Shown here: one piece after another, positions 42,722-50,827 of the stretch
Numbering within the stretch: the first letter of the stretch is position 1
How the letters are laid out: every line of letters begins with the position of its first letter
Source of the DNA: Leishmania infantum JPCM5
Lineage: Eukaryota > Euglenozoa > Kinetoplastea > Trypanosomatida > Trypanosomatidae
Assembly: GCF_000002875.2 (NCBI RefSeq)
Contig: NC_009395.2
Location: 255,501-319,500 of the forward strand
Direction of reading: 5' to 3'
DNA length: 64,000 nt
Notes under the pieces: generated by a model
The model's database searches: none
What the model saw: the letters and a program-made list of their open reading frames with translations, nothing else
What the model was told of the DNA's origin: nothing
Made by a program: the position numbers and the translations under genes

Positions 42722-43216
42722 ATGGCCACCATTGGCATGTTCAACGAGGAGGGCGAGAATGTTGACCTCTACATCCCGCGCAAGTGCCACGCGACCAACA
42801 CGCTGATTGAGGCGCACGACCACGCCGCCGTGCAGATCTCGATCGCGAACGTTGGCCCGAACGGCGTGATCAACGGCACGACGACGACGCTGTGCATTGC
42901 TGGCTACCTGCGCTCGCAGGGCGAGTCGGACCACGCGATCAACCACATCACGATCGACCGCGGCATCATGCGCATCAAGACCGGCAAGCCGAAGCGTGCG
43001 TCCAAGTCGAAGTCGAAGAAGCCCGCCGCGAAGGGCGCCGCCGCTGGCGCTGCTGCCCAGAAGGGTGGCCGCCCGTCTGTTCAGAAGGGTGCGCGCCCGG
43101 CTTCGCAGAAGGGTGCCCGCCCGCCAACGCAGAAGGGTGCCCGCCCGCCTACGCAGAAGGGTGCCCGCCCGCCTGCGCAGAAGGGTGCCGCTCCGGCTCG
43201 CAAGAACCGCGCTTAA
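42722..43216 (+). CDS. RPS21: 40S ribosomal protein eS21 (S21), copy 1
   Basis: This 164-residue protein's first 85 residues are the small-subunit ribosomal protein eS21. Hallmarks are EGENVDLYIPRKC near residue 9 and TNTLIEAHDHAAVQISIANV near 25. TTLCIAGYLRSQGESDHAIN follows near 56. It is a component of the cytosolic 40S subunit. Typical eS21 is about 80-90 residues; here a basic tail follows, KPKRASKSKSKKPAAKG, and then six octapeptide units of the form QKGARPPT (DNA 43058-43201), ending ARKNRA. The tail resembles linker-histone or rRNA-contacting extensions. It is tandem with the copy at 44439, at 1,717 bp offset. The start is the first ATG after the probable acceptor. Confidence 0.95.
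   Translation: MATIGMFNEEGENVDLYIPRKCHATNTLIEAHDHAAVQISIANVGPNGVINGTTTTLCIAGYLRSQGESDHAINHITIDRGIMRIKTGKPKRASKSKSKKPAAKGAAAGAAAQKGGRPSVQKGARPASQKGARPPTQKGARPPTQKGARPPAQKGAAPARKNRA
43058..43201 (+). repeat. 24-bp coding repeat, six units
   Basis: Units encode QKGGRPSV, QKGARPAS, QKGARPPT twice, QKGARPPA and QKGAAPAR. All units stay in frame. Confidence 0.95.
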
Positions 43217-44438
43217 GGCAGTTCAAAGGGGGGAGAGCGCCGTTTAAAGAAGGCAAAGGCAAGCGGGAGCGCATGCGACTTGGTGTGTGCCTGCGTATGT
43301 GTCTGTGTACAGCTTGGTCTAGACCTACCGCAAGGGAAAGGGGGAGGGGCGAGGTGAGGACGCAGAGTCATGAAAAGAAGAGGTAGTGACGCGGGGTGTC
43401 CGCCTGCGCGGCGCCCGTTTTCTCTCTGTGCACCTCCTACGTGACACACCTCACCCCCTGTGCTGGGCCGCGTTGCGCATGGACCGTGGCCTTTGTGCGA
43501 TATCTTCGTGCAGCGCACCGGTGGCAGCTTCGTCGCCTCCATGACTGCACGACACTGCTAGACGAGCCGGCAGCCGACGCGGTGCGACGACACACACACA
43601 CACACACACGCACATGCTTACCGAACACCTTTGGTGCGTTGCTGAAATCTGTGTTTTATAATTTTTCCTTTCTTCTCTCTTCGTGCTTCTCTCTCTGGCG
43701 CTCTCGCAAAGGCTTGCTTGCCCGCTTGCGTTGTCCTCTTCGCCTCTCTTTTGCCCTCCTCCCGCTCGCTCGACGAGGTGACGGTGAGCGGTAGGCCAGG
43801 TGGGGGGTGGGAGGCGAGGACGATGATGACAGAGGATGTGGCGAGCAACCCGGGCGTGAGAGTGGGAGAGCGAATGTGTGTGAGAGAGGTTCATTTCTTC
43901 GAAAAAAAAAACACAAAAAGAGCGACACCACGCAGCTCCAAAGGTTGGCAGGCGCGCACAACATGCACAGGCGTGTCGGTGGCGGCGGTGTCGGCGCTTG
44001 CCGAGGCACCTATGCGAACCGCAGCAACAAAACGTGCGCTAGGCCGGCTGTGAAGGTACGCAGCAGCGCGTGAGCATGCACAAGTGTGTGACACTGCTCA
44101 GGGCATACCCTCGCCATACGCACCCGTACTGGGTTTCCATGCGAAAATGCCGCCTACCACGAAGCGAGGCAGAGGACGTACAGTGCACACCTGACTCGAC
44201 TTACTTCGCCGCTTGTTCGTCTCCTGACCGCCTTTGTGTTTTGTTTTTCTACGTCCCTGCCTTGCACTGGCCGACTCGCAACGCTGGCAACAACACATGC
44301 CACACCGCTCATGATCACTACGCGACCACCACGCCACCATTTATCTCCTACCTATTCCTCAACAGTGTGCCCACACTACACCTTTGCTCAGCCTCAAGTC
44401 TATTCCTCTCTCAGCTCCATCTCCCGCCGCGCGCAACG
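43217..44438. other. Spacer between the two eS21 genes
   Basis: No gene is seen. Only the first 16 bases after the stop (to 43232) match the sequence after the second eS21 gene; the rest is unique. An AC run lies near 43592-43610 and an A-run near 43901-43917. A pyrimidine-rich stretch with CAG at 44412-44414 is the candidate acceptor for copy 2. Confidence 0.55.
44412..44414 (+). promoter_or_regulatory. Candidate trans-splice acceptor of eS21 copy 2
   Basis: TATTCCTCTCTCAG is a short pyrimidine tract ending in AG at 44413-44414 and leaves a 24-nt leader. The tract differs from the one before copy 1, so the two genes may be spliced with different efficiency. Confidence 0.5.
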
Positions 44439-44957
44439 ATGGCCACCATTGGCATGTTCAACGAGGAGGGCGAGAATGTTGACCTCTACATCCCGCGCAA
44501 GTGCCACGCGACCAACACGCTGATTGAGGCGCACGACCACGCCGCCGTGCAGATCTCGATCGCGAACGTTGGCCCGAACGGCGTGATCAACGGCACGACG
44601 ACGACGCTGTGCATTGCTGGCTACCTGCGCTCGCAGGGCGAGTCGGACCACGCGATCAACCACATCACGATCGACCGCGGCATCATGCGCATCAAGACCG
44701 GCAAGCCGAAGCGTGCGTCCAAGTCGAAGTCGAAGAAGCCCGCCGCGAAGGGCGCCGCCGCTGGCGCTGCTGCCCAGAAGGGTGGCCGCCCGTCTGTTCA
44801 GAAGGGTGCGCGCCCGGCTTCGCAGAAGGGTGCCCGCCCGCCAACGCAGAAGGGTGCCCGCCCGCCTACGCAGAAGGGTGCCCGCCCGCCTACGCAGAAG
44901 GGTGCCCGCCCGCCTGCGCAGAAGGGTGCCGCTCCGGCTCGCAAGAACCGCGCTTAA
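44439..44957 (+). CDS. RPS21: 40S ribosomal protein eS21 (S21), copy 2
   Basis: This 172-residue protein is identical to copy 1 by eye except that it has seven octapeptide units instead of six (one more QKGARPPT). The duplicated segment runs from 44418 (20 bases before the ATG) to 44973 (16 bases after the stop), which is hardly more than the coding sequence. The untranslated regions are otherwise unrelated. The two genes can therefore be regulated separately although they make nearly the same protein. Conversion between copies probably keeps them alike. Confidence 0.95.
   Translation: MATIGMFNEEGENVDLYIPRKCHATNTLIEAHDHAAVQISIANVGPNGVINGTTTTLCIAGYLRSQGESDHAINHITIDRGIMRIKTGKPKRASKSKSKKPAAKGAAAGAAAQKGGRPSVQKGARPASQKGARPPTQKGARPPTQKGARPPTQKGARPPAQKGAAPARKNRA
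44775..44942 (+). repeat. 24-bp coding repeat, seven units
   Basis: The order is as in copy 1, but the QKGARPPT unit occurs three times. One 24-bp unit accounts for the full length difference between the two eS21 genes. Confidence 0.95.
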
Positions 44958-46576
44958 GGCAGTTCAAAGGGGGAGGGGCGAAGTTTGACAACAACGAAGC
45001 AACAGAACAACGAGAAGGGAAGACACCGCTAAACGCCGCAGCGCGAGAGTGCGCTCGGACAGGCACACGCAGCCTCTTTCTCACTCGCCCTGTCTGCCTT
45101 TGTGCCGCTAATCCGTGTCCGCCTCACACCCCCGCCTTCTCTCGGCTCCCTTGTGCGCGCGCCTTTTTGTGCTTCCCATCGCGCTGGCGTCAGAAGGCAG
45201 ATGGAGCGGCCGTTCTCGGAGGCCACGTGATCGCCTCCTGCACCCGTGTGCTTGTCGACGCCTGTGGCCGTCTACTTCCTTGCGCAAGTCCTTCTCCTAC
45301 GCAGCTTCCCTCGCCGAGCCCGGCGCATCGCAACGCAGGGGTTCACCCAATGAGTACGCGCCTACACGCACGCGCAGAAGTTTAGAGGAGCAGCTCATTC
45401 AAGTTGTGTAGCATGTTTCTCCGTACAAAAGCGTGCGTGTGCAGCTTCTAAAGATGTGATGGGCACATCCGGTGTGGGGGGAGCAGGGATAGGTGCGAGG
45501 ACCTCGAACTCGTGCAGGTGACGGCGACGAGGGGGCAAGTAAGGCGCATCACCTTCGTTGATACCCCCCGCATCTCTTTGCTAAGTGCACTGCACCTCCC
45601 TCCTCCTGCATTTTGTTTCTTTCTATCGTGTGCCGCGCACGGACTCGTCTACACCGCCTGCTCTTCCGACCGTACCACCGTCCTTGTTGGACTGGGCTTG
45701 GATAGGAGAGTGGCAGCGGTGGAGCGCCGGTAACGTTGTGGCCGGTGGTGGGTTACAGACACGCAGGCGAGAGGGGGAGGTGCGAGGGACTAGCAATGAC
45801 AAGGTAGTTCTGGTGTTCTTTATAATCGACCTTGACTGAGGCGCTTCTGCATCCTCTCCAGTTCGCACGGGGAAGATAAGAAGACTTGAGGGGCTGCGAA
45901 AAGGGTGGTGGAAGGTGGGGGCGGCAGAGAAGGCAACGGCGAGTGGGGATTGGAAGAGAGAGCCTAGTGGTCTGCATGCATACACCCGTACAAGCGGGCC
46001 GCAGCGAGCACCGCCTACCTCCATTCCTCTATCCCTGCTCTGCGGGTCCTTCCTCCCCGACCCCCTTCTCCCCGCGCGCGGCTTCTCTTTGGTTTTCTTT
46101 TCAGTCTCTCCTGTGCAGCTTGGAATTGCCTCACAGCGGCAAGCCAGCAGCGTCGGTTGGCCTTCCTCTCTGTTCTCTTTCTGATGTGTTGCTACTTTCC
46201 GCTTGCTGTGCCGCCGCTTGTTCACGTGTCGCTCTCGCCTTCTCCCGCTTCGTATCGTTTCTTGTAATGGGCTACCAGGTACAGCTGGAGCGAAGCCACG
46301 GCCCAGAGAACGGGGTAGGAGGCTGTCATTGCCTATCAGGTGGACGGCAAGTCGAACTGCACCGAAATCGGGAGTGTGGTGGGGTGGGCTAGAGTCTGAC
46401 GATGTTGTGCAGACTTTGTTTGGTTCCTTCGGCATCCGAGAGGGCGGAGCTACGGCATGGTGAGAGGGCGCAAGCGATAAAAAAGCGAATGGACACACGT
46501 GATTTGGATTCGAAGGGGAGCGTCTCGGCCAGATAGGGGGGAGGAGGAGGAGGTGAGTAAGCACGTAGGCACACTT

Positions 46577-46616
<40 letters not shown>

Positions 46617-47442
46617 GCACGTGCATGTATTCCACCTCTTGCTCGTGGTGGCGCTTTCTTTTCATTTTTCTCTTTTTTTTCGCGCTGAGCGATCGGGTGT
46701 TTGGGGCGCAGCGGCAGAGGAAGAGGGGTTGACGCACGGCGACAGCGCAGACTCTTGCATCCCCCTCTCTCGCTTGGTGCGCTGCTCCCTTCCCTCTCCA
46801 TGACTCACGCATCATTTTTAGCATAAACAGCAACGAAACAAACAGACAGACAGACACAGCGACCGGCTCCGAGTAAACCGATGTGGTTGTGATGTGTGCT
46901 CTTCGGCGCTATGCCGCGGACAGCCATGGGGGGCTCTGCGTGACGGTGGCTCAGAGAGAAAGCGGGGCAGGTTGGGATACGACGAAGGTGAAAGACCAGC
47001 AAGGTGTACGTGGTTGTTCGTGTCGTTGTTAAGGGGCAACAACGCACCACCTCTTCCTCCCCCTCCCTCTCTTGGAGTGCTTTCGATCTCTGATACGCGC
47101 ACACGCACACCCGCAAGGCTGCTGAACCGTCGCATCGAGGTGCCAGCCGAGTTGCTTCCCGATGTTTCTGCTTGTACCCTCATCACGGTGCTTATGTTGC
47201 ACCCCTCCGATCATCACGCATCGTTGTGCTTGCTTCTCTCTCTCCCTCCTCGGCCGTCGTCGTCTTTTATTTTTGCTACGTCGACCCCCTTGTATGGTTG
47301 GTCGGAGTGGGATGTGTCACTGGACGGACAAGTCTCGGCGGAGGGGGCATCTCGTGTGCGCTTTTCTGAAGCACACGCGCGCACACAGAACTTCTTTTTC
47401 CGCCGTGCACTAGGACGTGCGGTAAGCGAGCGAGCCGTCGCC
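44958..47442. other. Intergenic region before the CX9C gene
   Basis: No gene is supported. It includes a CA run at 46578-46614 and several T/C-rich segments. ACTTCTTTTTCCGCC near 47390-47404, followed by TAG at 47411-47413, is a plausible trans-splice acceptor for the next gene, leaving about 29 nt of leader. Confidence 0.5.
46578..46614. repeat. CA dinucleotide run
   Basis: An uninterrupted CA tract of 37 nt, the longest dinucleotide run seen in the window. Confidence 0.95.
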
Positions 47443-48213
47443 ATGCCCGGTGTTAACGCGTGGGGGCGCATGCACACCCCGGCAAAGCAGTCGCAGTTCA
47501 CGCTGGACATGTTTGAGGAGTGGAAGGCGAAGCAGAACGAAGACATCGCTCAACGCGGCGCCGACCGCGATCCGGCAGTGGAGGAGGAGCACAACCGCTA
47601 CATGCTGCGGCAGAACCTGAACGCCTACGTGTGCTACAAGGAACTGGACAGATACACGACATGCCTCGAGGACAAGAAGCTGATCCGCCGTCGCGACGAC
47701 GAAGACGGTGCAAGGGGCGGCGGCACCGGTGTCTCCATGGCGTCGTCCTTTGAGATCAACACTCGAAACAAGGTGAATGAGAAGCTATGTCGGGCAACGC
47801 ACAACGCGTACGTCTCTTGCATGAGCTCGCAGAAAAACCAAGAGGTAGTGCTGCAGTCGGCAAGCCTTGAGCCGCACTGCACAGAGGGCCGCGCCAAATT
47901 GTTCCACTGCCTACGCGAGAACCAGGTTTCAGAGGCGCAGACGAACACGCCGCAGTGCACGGACACCTACCGGAGTCTTCTCCGTTGTGGGCTGAACCAC
48001 CTGTGGAACCACTACTGGCGCGAGATCACGAAATTTAGCGATACGGACGAGTTCCACCTCTACGAGCTCTCACGCGACGACAACAAGAAGCAGGCCTATC
48101 TGCGCGCCCTCACCACGTCGGAGGCGCAGCAGCAATCGCATCTGCGTGAGGCGCGAGATATAATGCTCGGCTACTACCTGGACCCTAAGGCGTCGCAGAA
48201 GGGCAACTCATGA
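47443..48213 (+). CDS. Protein with four CX9C motifs, probable mitochondrial intermembrane space
   Basis: This 256-residue protein starts at ATG 47443. The open frame extends upstream, but that part is UTR-like. Four exact Cys-x9-Cys pairs are present: C64/C74, C116/C126, C145/C155 and C171/C181, each on a predicted amphipathic helix (CYKELDRYTTC, CRATHNAYVSC, CTEGRAKLFHC, CTDTYRSLLRC). Paired CX9C helices are the mark of CHCH proteins, which are oxidised and trapped in the mitochondrial intermembrane space by the Mia40/Erv1 type of relay. Two such hairpins in one chain recall NDUFA8 of complex I, but homology cannot be judged here. The first pair is separated by an Arg/Asp/Gly-rich 41-residue linker, and the second by 15 residues. 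No N-terminal presequence is obvious, as usual for this class. Confidence 0.85.
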   Translation: MPGVNAWGRMHTPAKQSQFTLDMFEEWKAKQNEDIAQRGADRDPAVEEEHNRYMLRQNLNAYVCYKELDRYTTCLEDKKLIRRRDDEDGARGGGTGVSMASSFEINTRNKVNEKLCRATHNAYVSCMSSQKNQEVVLQSASLEPHCTEGRAKLFHCLRENQVSEAQTNTPQCTDTYRSLLRCGLNHLWNHYWREITKFSDTDEFHLYELSRDDNKKQAYLRALTTSEAQQQSHLREARDIMLGYYLDPKASQKGNS

Positions 48214-49681
48214 GGACCAAAGGGGGGGGGAGGCTGCGGGGGAGGGGGCGTTGAGGCGAGATAGAGAGAAGGGGTTTTCTCTTCTGTGCGTGACACCAAT
48301 CGCTCTGCACCGTGCGCGCGCCTGACCGCTCTGTATGCCTTCATCCCTCCCTCGCTCTCTGCTCTCGTAGGCCGCGGCTGAAGCTGTGGCACTTCTTGGC
48401 GTGGAAAGTCTCTTCGGCGCGTACATGCGTGCCCGTGTGCACGGCGGGGCGAATGGCATCGTCTTGCTGTGCTGAATGAACACTACTGCGGCCGGCTCAA
48501 TTTCGACACGGACATCACAGTGATGCACATATCGCGTACCTCAACGAAAGCCAGTGAGCGCGATAGCAGGGCTCACGAAACAGGCGCGTGAGTAGCGCTC
48601 TTTTCTTTTCAGAGGCCACACTGCGAAGCGCCGCATCGAGGCGGTCGCGCAACTCAAACCCTCGCAGCTGTGCGCCAGGACATCAAGGGTGGACTGAAGA
48701 GCCCCCGCAACGAGGCGAGACGCGCAGTGGGGAGAGGAGGGCGGTGATGGCCGTGCAACTGTGCTCGTGTGCGTGTGTGTGCCACTGCGCTTCGAGAGAC
48801 CCCCACTTGATCGTGCTCAACTACACCATTTCAGCGCATCTTTGCCCCTGCGCATTGTTGCTCGCAGAGCCTTCTGCCATGTCAGTGACTGCTACCGCCT
48901 GCACACTGATGCTCCTCGCTCATTTCCACTGGCCTGTGACCCCCCTCCAACACGCACACACATAAACACACCGTTGCTCATCGATATGTATACAGGTGTA
49001 TATTCCTGCTATCCGAAAGCGGTGTGTGCTCGGGCGGTGGTGATGGGAGGGGATGATGAAGTGCGCCTGAGAACCGAAACGGCCTTTCACGAGCCTCATC
49101 AATGGAATCCGTAGCGCCTTGTGTTCGCCTTTCGACACACACACACAAACACACACCCTCGGCTGCTACTGTCCCCTCGATAGTCACAAGGCTCGCCTTC
49201 CTGGCCTGCGTGAAGCTCCTCTGGGACTTACTTCCCCGCTTGCCACGCCCGCACTCGCCCCACGTTGGAGGCGGAACCCCCAGCTAGCGTGTTATGAGCA
49301 GAGCCACCAAAGCCAGAGACCAAAAGCGCAACTCGCCGAATGTCTGGAGTTACTCCCCCGGGAGATTCGCGTGCCTGCGTGCTCAGCTGTCCTACGGTGA
49401 CCATGGTTGGAGAGGGGGAGGGGGGCGGTGAGACATTGAGCACTCTTTCATACTCTCTACCTCACCCTCACCCCCTGCATGGGCAGGCAGGCGGGCGGGG
49501 CGGAGGGAACGTGTCTGCGCACATGTGTCTGCCTTCTCTCATCACCCACTACCCACCACGCACCCCACCTCTTCCGCCTTTGCTTCCGCGGAGAAACCGC
49601 CGGCACACATAATTCTCTGCATTTCACATCATCTTTCACCTCCGCTTCGTTTCTCTCCCTCTCGTCCATCCACTTTTAGTC
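48214..49681. other. Intergenic region before the Mic26/27-like gene
   Basis: No gene is seen. Pyrimidine tracts at 49566-49590 (followed by GAG at 49591-49593) and 49622-49677 (followed by TAG at 49677-49679) are both acceptor-like. The second would leave only two bases before the ATG. Confidence 0.5.
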
Positions 49682-50125
49682 ATGCCGGACTCACAGACGG
49701 TGCAGACGTTTGTCCTTTGGAACGGCGAGTGGCCGTACGTGAAGCGTGGCGTGTCGGAGGTGCGTGCCGTTGCAGCAGGTGCCATTGCTTCCGCCAATGC
49801 TCTAGTTGACGTGCCGGCCTACTTGGCACGAGCGCGCAAGTACACGGCAGCGGCCGATGATTTCGTCACGGCGCAGTCGGCGAGGGCGAGCTCCAAACTA
49901 GAGTCACATCAGTGGATAGTGCCGGCAGCCGGGATCGCGCTGGCGAGTGTCTACGTTGTCGTGCGAAGCGCGCCGTGGGGCGGCGTGAAGATGATGCGTA
50001 ATGGCCTGGTCACGGCAGGGGCGCTGACGGCATTCATGTATCCACGTGAAATTGTTCATCAGATTGACAGCGCTATGCCGTTCCAGGCTCCGGCGTCGAT
50101 CAGCGAGCAGAAGAACGAGAGTTAG
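49682..50125 (+). CDS. Small membrane protein resembling MICOS Mic26/Mic27 (ApoO)
   Basis: This 147-residue protein has a hydrophilic, helical first half (residues 15-70) with EVRAVAAGAIASANALVDVP. Two hydrophobic helices follow, about 77-94 (WIVPAAGIALASVYVVVR) and 105-121 (NGLVTAGALTAFMYP). The second ends in MYPREIVHQ and is preceded by a glycine/basic turn. The same arrangement is seen in Mic26/Mic27 apolipoprotein-O-like proteins, where a hairpin in the inner mitochondrial membrane ends in YYPQ-like sequence. If correct, the protein would help shape cristae junctions. The match is by pattern only and could be chance, because the family is poorly conserved. The start is the first ATG. Confidence 0.7.
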   Translation: MPDSQTVQTFVLWNGEWPYVKRGVSEVRAVAAGAIASANALVDVPAYLARARKYTAAADDFVTAQSARASSKLESHQWIVPAAGIALASVYVVVRSAPWGGVKMMRNGLVTAGALTAFMYPREIVHQIDSAMPFQAPASISEQKNES

Positions 50126-50827
50126 TGCAAGCGCTCTCCACTCGTGCGTGGACGTGCTCCTGTGTGCCTGCGCTTGACAGGCTCTGCGAGGGAGTGCGGG
50201 GGCTTCGATCGCACGCTAGCGAGTGCCAAACAAGAGGAGCTTAGGAGATAGAACAGCCTCGGCGTGTGCTCGAGATGTCTCACACAACGGAATCGCCATG
50301 CCTCACTGTATGCCTCGACTGCGGCACGGGCGGTGTTTGCACGTGCGCCTCTGTGTGCCTGTGTGTAGAGGAGAGACTCACCTTCTTGTTGTCCCGCGGC
50401 TCTGTGAGGCGAGCTCGGGTATGCGCTGCCTGCACAACGTTCTTTGCGGTGGCTGGCCCAATCAAGAGGCTGCTGGACAGGCGCCCACAGGAAGAGAGTG
50501 GGCTACATTGGAGCTCTCCTCATGACTCAAACCACCACTTTCCTTCCTACTGCCTCTCCGTGCGTCTCTCGATTTCGTAAAGATCGACGTTGATAAGAAC
50601 ACGTGTATTTGTGTGCGTTTGCGACACATATTCGCATCCTCCCGTAGACGTACATACTCACCCTACGCCGCCGCCGGACGCACGAGATCGGTTGCCGCCG
50701 CGTTCACATAGCTCTCTCTTCACCGGGTCTACTGCGACTCATTGATAAAGTTTGCACGTGTGCAGCCACACGCGCTTACCCCCGAGGTGCTGCTTCTTGA
50801 CGCGCATCTTGCCTCTTTCTCTCTCTC
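50126..50827. other. Intergenic region before the EF-hand gene
   Basis: No gene is seen. The sequence is mixed, with C/T-rich sequence at 50540-50580 and 50800-50827. Confidence 0.5.

Noticed and set aside
43058..43201. Regular 24-bp repeats considered as a CRISPR-like or satellite array
   Set aside because: They are in frame inside eS21 with no spacers and encode an octapeptide; the organism is eukaryotic.
46894..47442. Upstream extension of the CX9C protein frame
   Set aside because: It has no conserved-looking segment and includes a probable trans-splice acceptor at 47411-47413; translation from 47443 gives a compact protein.
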